Position numbers and translations under genes: made by a program
Notes under the pieces: model-generated
Databases searched by the model: none
Told to the model about the DNA's origin: nothing
The model's input: the letters and a program-made list of their open reading frames with translations, nothing else
Source: Phytophthora quininea
Taxonomy: Eukaryota > Oomycota > Peronosporomycetes > Peronosporales > Peronosporaceae
Direction: 5' to 3'
Assembly: GCA_011947345.1 (NCBI GenBank)
Contig: JAAVTG010000444.1
Coordinates: forward strand, 1-30,109
Length of the DNA: 30,109 nucleotides
In this document: positions 18,600-28,759 of the stretch, in pieces
Position numbering within the stretch: position 1 is the stretch's first letter
Layout of the letters: each line of letters opens with the position of its first letter

Positions 18600-19151
18600 A
18601 CCTTGATTGACAAGTATTGTCCGACAAAGATGCCTGGATTCATCTTCACGTAATTCCTTCATCCTTCTCCTCGTCTTCGATGCCTTCTCGGCAGCCCCTT
18701 TGCTACTTTCCCCAGCAGTCAGTAGATATTCGCGCACCTTTTACGGCGTTGCGGAACGCTGTCTCGAGCATGGCCAGCTGATTGATCTGCACGCCGGTCA
18801 TCGAGTAAACCGCCACGATCGTCTTGGGCCACGGCGGTGACGGAATTTCGGCGCCAATCGGCGCATGAAGAACTCTAAGTCCTCCCGACGGAGCCCCGGG
18901 CAATGGAGGCCCGGGTTTTGTTTCGCCTGGACGTGGCGGTGCAGCGTGGCGTGCAGTGCCGTTGGATCATTGATACTTCTCTCGCCGATGACTTGGGTGC
19001 TCATGCGAGCTTCCACATTGGTGAGCTGGGCATCGCAAGGAGCAAATGCCTCTGTAACCGCGCGTTGTAGCCACTCTGGTACAGCAACCGCTGAAGCCTC
19101 ATTCCCCGGTATTCACTGCCGCGGCAGCACATCGTCAGCGTCAGAGCTCAT
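18600..19151 (-). pseudogene. Disabled open frame upstream of Crinkler-type copy 2
   Basis: Minus-strand coding-like sequence starting at the ATG 19151-19149 (MSSDADDVLPRQ). An in-frame TGA lies at 19113-19115. The same frame continues IPGNEASAVAVPEWLQRAVTE and ARMSTQVIGERSINDPTAL. It shifts near 18923-18928 into ETKPGPPLPGAPSGGLRVL and SPPWPKTIVAVYSMTGVQIN. It shifts again at a T4 run (18739-18742) into VREYLLTAGESSKGAAEKAS and ends as a basic helix (KTRRRMKELREDE). It may be the N-terminal part of the copy 2 gene, joined by an intron, or a separate dead gene. I do not recognise the family. Confidence 0.45.
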
Positions 19152-19324
19152 TCTTCCAAGTTGGAGAATACTTTTTTCCTGTTGCCCGACATTTGTTTTA
19201 CGAATTGATCGATGCTTAATTGATGGAGGCGGACTTGGTCAACAGGCAACTTCGTGTGGCGTCATCTGAAATGATTAGTGCTGCCGGGTTACAATCAGTT
19301 ACGACGAGTTACACTAGCGCCAAT

Positions 19325-20174
19325 ATGACGTCCGAGTGGGTGGCCGTGGAGAAAAGCATGCTCTCGAGGCTGCTGTACCCGAACCCCGTGTGTCTTCTGT
19401 CGGTTCGCAGTCCTGACGGCGCAGCACGCAGCCTCATGACCATCACCTGGCTCACGGCCATCAACAACCAAGTCCGCACGCTCTGAAAGCAACAAAATAC
19501 AGTAACCCACTCAAAATTCCTGTTTGTGCTTGTTAGGGAGGATTTATCTGCTCCATGAACGCCTCCAGACACACGGCGAAATTATGAGCAGGGGAGCCAT
19601 CTTCGGTTCGTCTTCTTCTTCACTCTTTCTCTTTCAAACACATACACAGTCACTAATTTTGTATGTTGCAGTACTAAATGTTCCTGTTCGAGGCATGGAG
19701 GACCTTGTCCTGGCAATTGGAGGCAGCACTGGGGCAGACGTGGACAAGTTCGAGCAGCTTCGAGTTGCCGTGTGCGCTCCGGGAGGTGGGGAACCTGTGG
19801 AGGTATCGGATGAATCGGAGGCATCAAGCCAAGCGGACACCAAGAAGAGGAAATTGTCCAAGAAGGAGCTGGCTCGACAAGAGGTTGCAGCTGCATCAAG
19901 ACAGAGTATTGCGCTCCGTGACTGTGTCGCGCACATGTTGTGCCGAGTGGAGACGGTGACGGAAGACGACGGACATTTGCTGCTTCGGTGTTCGCAACTG
20001 GCTGGCTGGAGTCGACAAGCCTACTGGGACGGGCGTAACTTCATCCCGAAGGAGGGCATGGACACGGAACCATATCTGACGTTCCTAGGTAGTAAGGTGT
20101 TTGGATATGTGCTCCCTTCAAACTGGAAATCGCCAGAAGCGGATGGATCGTCCTCTGCATCGAGAGAAAAATAA
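19325..20174 (+). CDS. Flavin-reductase-like (FMN-binding split barrel) protein
   Basis: About 239 aa in three exons (19325-19471, 19537-19605, 19672-20174). It has the pattern of flavin reductase-like proteins that bind FMN in a split barrel: LYPNPVCLLSVRSPDGAARS and MTITWLTAINNQ, then GGFICSMNASRHTAKL, then VLNVPVRGMEDLVLAIGG. Exon 2 is one base short: the frame is GGFICSMNASRHTAKL up to about 19584 and MSRGAIF after it. A single added base makes all exon phases close, so this is probably a sequencing error. A Lys-rich insert (TKKRKLSKKELARQE) sits mid-protein and could be a nuclear signal. Upstream in-frame ATGs (19223, 19277) are possible starts. Substrate unknown. Confidence 0.8.
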
Positions 20175-20557
20175 TTCCAGGACGACTGGAACAAAATCGG
20201 ATTGCTGGGAAGCGTTCAACTAAGCTGATGTACGAGAGGGTGCTGTTTCAGCATTGGACTGGTACCAACGCGCAACGTGGTTTGAGGTCTTGGGGGCAAT
20301 CCCAGCCGTGTACGACTAATATTTAGCGATCGCTTTCCCGGAGGATGTGGCCTGTCCTCCACGGCATTCGACTCGAAGAGACGCGAGCCGATGCTGATGG
20401 AGACCACTTTGAAGCGCCTAATGCTAGGAGAGAAACCGCTCGCCCGGCGTTATGGCGTTGCTGGAGAAAGAGCACGAGCCCTCCCGGTGCTGGTTTGCGC
20501 GGATTTCGCGATCATTCCCCAAGCTCCTCCAAGAAGCTCTCAAGCTCCGCTGCAGAC
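20175..20557. other. Intergenic region before the aquaglyceroporin
   Basis: About 380 bp with only short or shadow open frames. The frame of the following gene is open back to 20345, but the N-terminal residues there do not look like a MIP protein, so I take the start at 20558. Confidence 0.45.
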
Positions 20558-21713
20558 ATGTTGCTATTCACGCCGCTCGCATCGATCCGACCGTTGGCGA
20601 TCGAATGTGCGTCGGAACTCATCGGCACGTTCGTGTTGGTCTTCCTCGGTACCGCCAGCATCGCCACCGCAGCGTTCACAAGTTCCGACACCTCAAACCT
20701 CCACAGCGAACAGGTCGCTCTTGGCTGGGGCTTTGCAGCGACGTTGGCCACATTCATCGCCGCTCCTGCGTCCGGTGCACATCTAAACCCGCCGTCACAC
20801 TAGCGTTGGCAGTGTCTCCACGTACACGTACAGCGTTCCCGAAACGCAAAATCCCTGCGTACATGCTGTTTCAATTGCTGGGAGCTACCCTCGCTGGAGT
20901 TGCAGTATACGTCACGTTTCGTCGCGCGATCGATCGCTTTGAAGACCGGTTGGATCTTCGGCGGGGTCAGTCCAAGTCGGCTCTTTCAGCGGTGGCTTTC
21001 GGCGCGTCATTTCCTCATCCCCAACTCGTGTACAGTCCTAGAGAAACCCCAGCACTTTGGGAGAAGCACGACGTCTCGGTTGTCGGAGCTATTTTCCTGG
21101 AGATCATCGGTGCGATGGTGTTCATGCTGGTGCAGCGAGTTGTTCGGCAGCCGCACCAGCCCAGAGGAGCCGTGGCATTCATGAACTCGACCCCAGCAAG
21201 AAACGAGAACTTCGATGTGCCGCCGCGTCGGATGCCGACGAGTTCCCCGCTTGGACCGCTTTATATTGGCGCGACGATGGCAGCTCTGACGATGGTGATG
21301 ACTCCGTTCACACAGGCGTGTTTGAATCCGGCACGAGATCTCGGCCCACGTATGATCGCGGCGTTAGCTGGATGGGGAGTGTGACGATGCCTGGAGTGCG
21401 AGTGAGCTACTGCTGGGTGTATTTGCTGGGCCCGACGATCGGCGCGCTAGTTGGCAGTTTGATGTTTGACCTGCTGATCTTTCCAGGACTGCAGACAAGC
21501 GACGAAGCTGCTGCCGAGTGGATGCGACACCAACAAATGGAGGGCGAAGCGATTCTGGAGGAGCTCGAGAAGAGTCAGACGCTGCTGAGCTTGACGAACG
21601 GCTTCGAGTCGATGAACAGCAGGGGACTGCACCACTCGGACTTTCGAGAGAGCCCGACGCAGCAGAACTTCCGACTGTCGTCTCCGGGAAGACTGCACAC
21701 GTATGCAGCTTGA
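20558..21713 (+). CDS. Aquaglyceroporin (MIP family)
   Basis: About 385 aa, no intron seen. It is a channel for glycerol or small solutes in a cell membrane. The first half has IECASELIGTFVLVFLGTAS and the first NPA box (HLNP-VTLALAV, 20785-20805). The second box is NPARDLGPR (21324-21350); its Asp marks the glycerol-conducting (GlpF-like) subgroup. Long hydrophobic helices (LFQLLGATLAGVAVYV, AIFLEIIGAMVFMLV, YCWVYLLGPTIGALVGSLMF) complete the six-helix plan, followed by a polar C-terminal tail. Two one-base losses break the frame: one inside the first NPA box (20788-20792) and one after AGWG (21373-21379). Each is repaired by one base, so I read it as a real gene with sequencing errors, though decay cannot be excluded. 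Confidence 0.82.
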
Positions 21714-21953
21714 AGAAACGGAATTGGTGTGGTGGATATTACAAAGTAAATGGCGAAATAGCTGGGCCGATGCAGCTCAAGAACACCATGTACAAGTACA
21801 TCGAGTTGACGTGGTTTCGATGCATACATTTATTTTGGGTCTTCTGTACTACTTATTCTGGACATGAACCCTCTGTCCCACTCTATTTGCGACCAAGAAC
21901 AATCGCGCACAGGAGACGCCGGGAAGGTCGAGCCCGCGCCTCCCGTACCCGCC

Positions 21954-23585
21954 ATGGCGCCCAAGAAGGTGGCCAGCACCGTCTACTATGACCTCATGGG
22001 CATCGCCACCGACGCCACGCCCGAGCAGATCAAGAAGGCCTACCGCAAGAAGGCGCTGCAGCTGCACCCGGACAAGCGCGGGAATACGCCCGAGTCGCAG
22101 GAGGAGGTACACAGGTTTCGTCAATGTCTATTTCGGGTTACGGTAAATCATCTCATCGGAACGTCCTGCAGTTTACACGCATGAAACAGGCTTACGACGT
22201 GCTCTCGGACCCGCAGAAGCGAGAAGTCTACGACCAGTAACATGCTAGTCATGCATTTGAGCTATCTGACACGGTATTGACAAAACATGTGTGCAATTCT
22301 TCAGAGTTGGTGAGGACGGAATTAAGTTGATGGAAGATTACGGCAACATGAGCCCGGAAGAAATGTCGATCATACTGTTCCGGTCAATGGGTGCTTTTGG
22401 CGCCAGGGGCAAATGCGTGCTCATATTGTTGGTGTCGCTGCTGTTCGCCTTCTTCCTTCTTATCCCCAGTACGTGGTTTATTATCGTCATTTCTTTTCTT
22501 GTATTGACAAAACATGTATGCAGTTTTCTGGTGTCTCCGAGCCGATACGACTATCACATGGAACTGGGCGGTGGTCTGCATCCCTCTGTGGATCGTGGAC
22601 GCTCTCTACTATTGCTGCTTGGGCTGCATGTACGCCAGTTCGGACTCCGACATGGACCCAGAGGACAAATCCCACCGAAAGCCGGCGCTCTACAAAGTCT
22701 ACGCGTTCCTCAAAGCGCTACTGCTGCTGGTGCTACAAGTCTTCTTAGCTCTGAAGCTCAACGGAGACATCTCCTGGTCGCTAGCTGAAGTTTTTATCCC
22801 GTACTTTGTGTACGACGGACTCAATCTCCTCGAAGGGTTAGCTACTGGGGTACTTGGCTATCAGATGCTCACAAAGAACAGTGAGGGCGCAGGGGTTACC
22901 CACACCGAAGACATCAAGAAGCAAAGGATGCTGCTGGTCATAGCAGTGTTCCGGAAGGCGCTGTTGAACTTGGCGCGGATTACACAGGCCATTCTACTGG
23001 CCTTGAAAGTGGACGGACATCTCGACGACGCGAGCTGGTGGGCGGTCTTTATTCCGGTATGGCTCTACGTGGCCTTCTTCGTGTCGTTCCCCGTCAGGAA
23101 ATACTTCCGAGCGAAGGCTAAGGCGAAAGAACCAAAGAAGGATTCGCCTAGACAGCAAACTCATGACGCGTACACACGTGAGTCGGTCACGGAGGAGGAG
23201 GAGGAAGCGGTGTCCAAGTACCCGGCGCTCGATGCGCTGTGTACTATCCTCGTTATTGGAGCGCTCATGTCGCCGTTTTTCATCCTGTCGGCGCGTCTTC
23301 AGGACGGATCGTTCTCCACCATTTACGTGCTGCTGCCGTGGCTGATTGTGGTACGTGCAGGGTTTCTTGTTTGGTGTGTCATCCTTGTTGTGAAACTAAT
23401 ACGTGCTACCTCCTTCAGGTGGGGATTGTTTTTGCTTTATTTGCTGCGCGATCTCGTGCGTGAGCTTCCACGACCCGACTGAAGACCAGCCCGACCAGGC
23501 TACGACGGAGGACCCGCGAAGCTCCCCGTCGGCAGAAGAAGGTGCGACTGCACGTGCAGACTACGTGTCCGTAGACATGGACTAA
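21954..23585 (+). CDS. J-domain fused to Tmemb_185A membrane protein
   Basis: About 458 aa in five exons: 21954-22106, 22172-22236, 22305-22468, 22524-23350, 23419-23585. Residues 8-75 are a J-domain (YYDLMGIATDATPEQIKKAY, HPD at 38-40, QAYDVLSDPQKREVYDQ-GEDG), the part that stimulates Hsp70 ATPase. From residue 110 the protein becomes a polytopic Tmemb_185A domain (CVLILLVSLLFAFFLLIP; VVCIPLWIVDALYYC; LLLLVLQVFLALKLNGDISWSL; ALCTILVIGALMSPFFIL) and ends ADYVSVDMD. The last exon lacks one T in a T5 run (23429-23433); adding it gives VGIVFCFICCAISC, matching the paralogue at 8020-9163. The J-domain precedes the first membrane segment, so it may recruit cytosolic Hsp70 to the membrane; that is inference. 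Confidence 0.88.
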
Positions 23586-24430
23586 GTGCAGTAAGAGGCA
23601 AGACCAATGTCCTCGCCGGCCTCCTGCAACTAGCTCTGAGCTTTGACCAGGTATTAATCGGGGTATTGCTGCACAGTTGTCTGAGGCAAGTTTACCAGAA
23701 CAAGGAGGTTTGCTGAACGATGTGCAGTTGAGAATCATGGGCTCAAAACACTGTGAATAGACATGCTGGTAGGCAGGTTTCGTAGATTTGCATGAGAGCG
23801 TGAAGCAACCGATGCAAACATGCCACAAGAGGGAATTGTCTTGGTATTCATACTACTCAACGGCTTAATTGGAGGCCCACCTCGACCTTCCTGAACATCT
23901 AAACCACCACGATGGGATTCTGGTGGTGTCACGACCTACGATCGAACACATCTGCGAGAGGCATTGCACTTGGGGGTCGTGGCGGGGCTGGCGCCGACAC
24001 ATCCGTCGACGGTGCTTGGGTGGTGGCCGGGGCGTCCGTAGCAGCGGGGGCATCGGTCGACGGGCTTGACGGGCTCGAAGGTGCGTCGGTTGTGTGCCGA
24101 AGGATGAAGAAGCTCGTGCTCCAGAGTCTCTGCTCTGAGACGAACGACTGAGATTGTTCAAGTATATGTCGATTGGACGCGGCAGTTAGTTTTGTTGCTG
24201 CAGCACTCTAGCTAACCGAGAGGGGTTGTCACCTACGAGGTTTTCTCCCCTCAATCCCAAATTCGCTCAGTGGGAAGCACGTGTACTATTGCATCGTTTT
24301 CTAAGACGCCAACACTCAACTGCTGCGCATCGTGCTAGGTTGCTGTCGGGATCTGGTTCGATGAAGTCTGAGTCTTCTGGACGTCGCCTTCCGCGCCCAC
24401 GGCCGACCCGGCCGTAGAGGTGGTGGGTCA
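23586..24430. other. Region between the J-domain fusion and the LPMO-like gene
   Basis: About 845 bp. On the minus strand, 23929-24090 encodes a Pro/Ser/Thr/Ala-rich stretch (repeats of TDAP, SSPS, TTQAP) ending at a stop; it looks like a wall-anchoring or linker tail of a secreted oomycete protein but has no head. Further right (about 24332-24427, minus) lies a Thr/Ser-rich continuation of the LPMO-like frame after its stop codons. Nothing else is supported. Confidence 0.45.
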
Positions 24431-25031
24431 TCACCCACGACCACCACCACCGCCGCCGCCCGATCCCGAGTACAGAGGGATGCACTCCTTGTAGACCTGC
24501 CACGAGTACTTGCCCTTCAGATAGCGCACGCCCAGCCAGTACCAGTAGAGGATGCAGCTGTCTCCGCAAGCGCTGTAGTCGAGCTTGAAGGTTTGGTCGG
24601 TGATGGACTCGTGGCAGTTGAGGTACGAAAGAGCCAACTTGTCCCCCATGTAGATCTCGCACGGACCGTCGTGCGTAGCCCGATGTTCGCATGGTGCCGT
24701 CTTTCGGAATCTGTTGCGGAATTCCCTTGGGGTCAGTCCAGCCGCACGCTTGGTCGGCGCCATCGGTCACCTTGTACTTGGCCCTATCCAGGAAGTCGCG
24801 CAGACTCGAGTACTTGTTGTCCACCTGGAACTGCGTGAAGTTCTCCTGGGTCTTAAAGCCTTCCTTCTCCAGGAATGACAGCGGGTTCCATAGCACGCGG
24901 CGTTCTTCGGAGGTCGAGTTGGGTCGGGTCCACGTCGGCGACGGCACGTACACGACCTGGTGCGCGTCGGTGGTGGCACTCAGCAGAGCAGCACTGCCCA
25001 CCACCACCAGGGACGAAAAGGATGACAACAT
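24431..25031 (-). CDS. Putative secreted AA17-type lytic polysaccharide monooxygenase
   Basis: About 200 aa. A signal peptide (MLSSFSSLVVVGSAALLSA, cleavage after TTDA) would leave His as the first mature residue (HQVVYVPSPTW), as needed for the copper histidine brace of LPMOs. Downstream are CGWTDPKG, a second candidate copper ligand in THDGPCEIY, paired cysteines, and CILYWYWLGVRY with WQVYKECIPL, a layout I know from the oomycete AA17 family that oxidises pectin. The frame slips once in the CC/GG pair at 24693-24694 between IPKDG and PCEHRATHDG; one base restores it. The coding part ends in a Gly run at two consecutive TGA codons. The family call is by pattern memory. If right, it is an extracellular plant-cell-wall enzyme. 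Confidence 0.6.
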
Positions 25032-25050
25032 CGTTGCGCCTTGTGGATGA

Positions 25051-26269
25051 GTTGGCGAGAGCGATAATGGCCAGGGTGGGGATCAAACGGAAGGCCTTGA
25101 AGTGTCCCGTTTCGATGGGGCTCTCTTTACTGTTTGAACAGTTCCGCTCAAGGCGAAAAGGTCACTGCGCATTTCAGCTGCAGAGCTTCTGCGTCTTCAT
25201 ATGGCCGGTGCTCCGTCGCGAGCATCAAATCCGGTGATCCCGGAGTCACTTGGCAACCAAGTGCATGTAAAGACGTCCACCGGCCGCAACGCGGGACTGC
25301 AAACTGATCGTGCTCGAACTTCTCTTCGCGACGAAGCATCGTAGCGCAGCGGATTACGAACAACCGTCGTGTGTGCTGTCTCCTGCTGGGAAGGTCTTGT
25401 CGACAAAACGGGGACCCATAAGCTACGACTGCTCGCAATCAGCTCGACAGCACGTCTACGGACTCGCCAGTGCCGAAGTATCGCTCGTTTCCGTGATGTC
25501 GGGTGGGCCTGCGAGAAGGAGACTGCCAAAGGATAGACGGGCAGTATCCTTGCCCTTGTGAGGTGAGCACCAGTGGTGTGAGTGCGTTGAGTTAGCGCTT
25601 TCTCATGTGGTTGAAGACGATCTCGTCTGGCCCAGGCGAGATAAAAGATGTCCAATTGAAAATATCATAGCTAGAGGACGTTTTCCTCTGAGTTTGGTGG
25701 AAGGTGCTAGCGCGAGTTATCAAGACTTTGTCTAGTTGTCATCGGCACTCTACTCCGAACGGATCATGGATGTCGATGCAAAATAAATGTTGGTGAACAG
25801 TACAAGCACGACTAGTCTTTATCGAAGCGCTGTTTGCTACTAAACGAAGACTATTGCTCGAAAGTACTGCCATCAACGACCTGTATACACCACGACACCA
25901 CCACCATTGCCTTTCGACTGCAGTTACCAAAGCGCGTCCTTGCGTTGGATGAGATTAACGTCGCCAACCCATTAGCAATTACGCTCCAGACCAAAGGCGG
26001 AAGCATTTCGAGCCTGTCTTCGGAAATTGAACCTCCAGAGGGCAACCTGCTGGTGTCTGTCGCTCGCACCTGCTGGCCTTCCGCTCAAAGAGAAAAATGC
26101 CAGCCCGAATCATTTTCCATGAACGGACGGACGTTACCGCGTCAACGCCATGCTTAGGCGGCGGAAACCGCACAGCAGGTCCGGACGCTAACGGTTGTTC
26201 TGAGCGGGCTTCCCATTCCTCGATTTCCTTCGTCGACACCACCTCACCACCAGCGACTTCCCCACCACC
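25051..26269. other. Gene-poor region upstream of the tyrosinase pair
   Basis: About 1.2 kb. Open frames of up to 152 codons occur on both strands but none shows a recognisable family. It must contain the promoters of the divergent LPMO-like gene (-) and tyrosinase 1 (+). Confidence 0.5.
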
Positions 26270-28061
26270 ATGAAGATCCTGTGGATTCTAAGCTTGTTCG
26301 CTCTCGTTTCAAGACTCGTGGCCGTGGAGGCGCAGTCGTGCGGAGCTCGACTTCGAAAGGACTGGGACATGATGTCATCGACCGAGAAGAACACGTACAA
26401 GGGAGCTCTGGCTGCGGCCATGGACTCGGGTGCCTACATCAAGTTCGTCGAGATGCACACGGAGATGATGTCGGAACTCGAAGCCCACCGCCAGTGCATG
26501 TTCACCTACTGGCACCGTCTCTTCCTCGTCGTCTTTGAGAACATGCTTCGCGGTCAAGGCTCGCAGTACGCTTGTGTGACGGTGCCCTACTTCAATTGGA
26601 TCGTGGCCAGCAGTCGAGTCACCTCGGGCACCTGCTCGAGTTTCGGAGACTGCATGGCCATCACCAAGGAGCTCGGCGGCTTCAAGCGGCGGCCAACGCA
26701 CGGTGTCCATCAACGGCATCAACAACTCCGGAACTTGTGTCAACACACCCGCTAAACCACTTCTGCGAATCCTCTTCCAAGACGGGGTCGGCCTGCGCTA
26801 GGTGCTGTCCTCGCAGCAACTGGGCCAACGCTCGAGTCCCCACTGTGGCGGGCTACGCTTCGGTGCGCCAGCAAGTCTTCAACGGCGTCAACATCGGCCA
26901 AATGTCCCCGTTGGTCGAGCAGGGCTGCCACAACAACGTGCACGCCAACTTGGACTCCACCATGGGCACGTTCGCTTCTCCATCCGACCCAATCTTCTGG
27001 TCGCACCACGCCATGGTTGATCTGCTGGGCGTCGTGTTCTACAAGTGTCGCGTCGGTACCGCCAGATTGACCTTCGCGCAGAAGGCGTCGAATTCGGTAG
27101 GGTGGACGTCGTGTTCCCGTCGCAATGGAGGTGTCTTCAACCCCACCGATTCAATCACCATGCGCACGGGCGAGAGAGGAATCAACCCGATCAGTGGTAG
27201 GACCGACCCCAAGATCGGTCAATACTTCAACGGCGTCCCCAACCAGTTCGCCGGTCTGATGGATGTCCGCGACTTGGGCTCGAGCAGCTACGGATACTAC
27301 ATCAGTGGCCAGGTCGCGACCATGTACTCACAGTGCGATGCCTCCCCATCGTCTCGTCGACTGGAGGAAATGGTGGAGGCCGCTACTCCCGCCAGGTGCT
27401 CGGTCGGTGAGGACGATCATAACGACGCTTATGGTGGTGAATCCCAAACCGATAACGGTGGCGACTACATCTCGCCGGAAGGAGTCCACGTCGATGGGAA
27501 GGACTTGCCTGACAATACCGACGGATACCAGCACATTTCCCAGCACGACGATGGCCACGTCGACATCGTTGTCGTGCCGAAGGGTCGAGTGGCAGTCCGT
27601 CTGGGCCTGTTCACGATGACCCGGAAGCACGTGTGATCAACTGGTACGACCGGACCATTGAAAAGATGGGTGGTGATTCCCACGAGAACATGGCCGACCT
27701 GGAGCGACAAGCCTGCATGTTTGAAAACCAATGCTTGGGCGGCACCGACGACTACACTCCGGAGTTTAAGGCTCTGTGGAACGTGACAGTACCGCGCTGC
27801 AAGATGATCGTCGATGCCATCCACGACGGCTCGCAGCGGATCATCTATGAGTCTTGGCGCGAGGATATGGTGGCGCACTTCGGCTGTCCGGCAACCAACG
27901 TGCCATACACGATCAACTCGACCGCGATCGACTCGAACACAACCTATCCGACCAACATTTCCACAGGATCTTTGGTGGCGGATACCCCCAACGAAGAGTC
28001 TAACGATACGATCCGGTTTTCCGATCTCTATACTGTCAAGCCAACTGGGAGCACTTGGTAG
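26270..28061 (+). CDS. Secreted tyrosinase-like copper oxidase 1 (frame breaks)
   Basis: About 597 aa if three frame breaks are bridged. A signal peptide (MKILWILSLFALVSRLVAVEA) is followed by the type-3 copper centre. CuA is His63, His73 and His82 within EMHTEMMSELEAHRQCMFTYW and WHRLFLVVFE. CuB lies in CHNNVHANLDSTMGTFASPSD and PIFWSHHAMVDLL. Such enzymes oxidise phenols. Breaks: an extra T at 26681 after ELGG; a change of two nt near 26741-26752 in the CVNTPLNHFC region; and one base lost near 27613, after which DDPEARVINWYDRTIEK continues in a Cys-containing C-terminal domain to 28061. No intron is seen. The first break is shared with tyrosinase 2. It could be a gene read through assembly errors or a recent pseudogene. 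Confidence 0.78.
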
Positions 28062-28759
28062 AAGATTGTGCTTCGTGTTGGCCTGCATTTAATTTCCCCT
28101 CATGTAATGAAGTTTCTTGAAGAGAAGCAACTTTGGCCTTTACTCCACGGGCTGGAATGGTAGCCTCAACGATGGTAGAAAGGTACGACCTGCCGGTTTG
28201 CTGGTCACTTAGTTGAGCTTGCCACCCCAACGCAAGCAGATGAGATAGATAGACACGAAATGGAGTGTGCACATCTCATCAGTTGAAAATATCCATCGGT
28301 TACGTCGCCTTGTGTTTTGGTACGAGTTGTGCCCTAGCAAGAGAGGCTCTAGTAAGAGAGGTTGAGACGTGACACCACTGCACTCGAGAGCAAGAGAGCC
28401 AGCCTCGACATCACTTCATCCACACTGCTCGCAATTGCAAGCGAACAGCTGAAGGGGTTTGATTGCCAACCTCATGGTCTCCGTCTTGGATGAAACGGCT
28501 CAAATATACTAATTTCACTATGGTCCAAGTTGAAGTGTAAAAACATCATGCCAGTCAGGTAATGCCGTTCTTATCCATTCGAACACTCTACCATCACGAC
28601 ACCTGTCCAGCATTGCATCCGTCGGAGAGGCACTGGATGACCAACCAAGCCAGAGAACTCTCTGCCTTGGGGTCTTCCTTATCGGTCGGAGCATGGCATT
28701 TCCCCATTTTCCACTTCTCTGGCATTCGGCCGCTTCCTTCCAGCACACATCGGAAGCCA
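28062..28759. other. Intergenic region between the two tyrosinases
   Basis: About 700 bp with no supported gene. A short direct repeat (AGCAAGAGAGGCTCT and AGTAAGAGAGGTTG, about 28336-28364) is visible. It presumably holds the promoter of tyrosinase 2. Confidence 0.5.

Noticed and set aside
6030..19151. Classical Crinkler N terminus (signal peptide plus LFLAK and DWL)
   Set aside because: Looked for upstream of both NTPase copies on the minus strand; not present in any frame I read.
25197..25655. 152-codon minus-strand frame
   Set aside because: Composition looks random (Arg/Ser/Thr/His-rich) with no family pattern or signal peptide.
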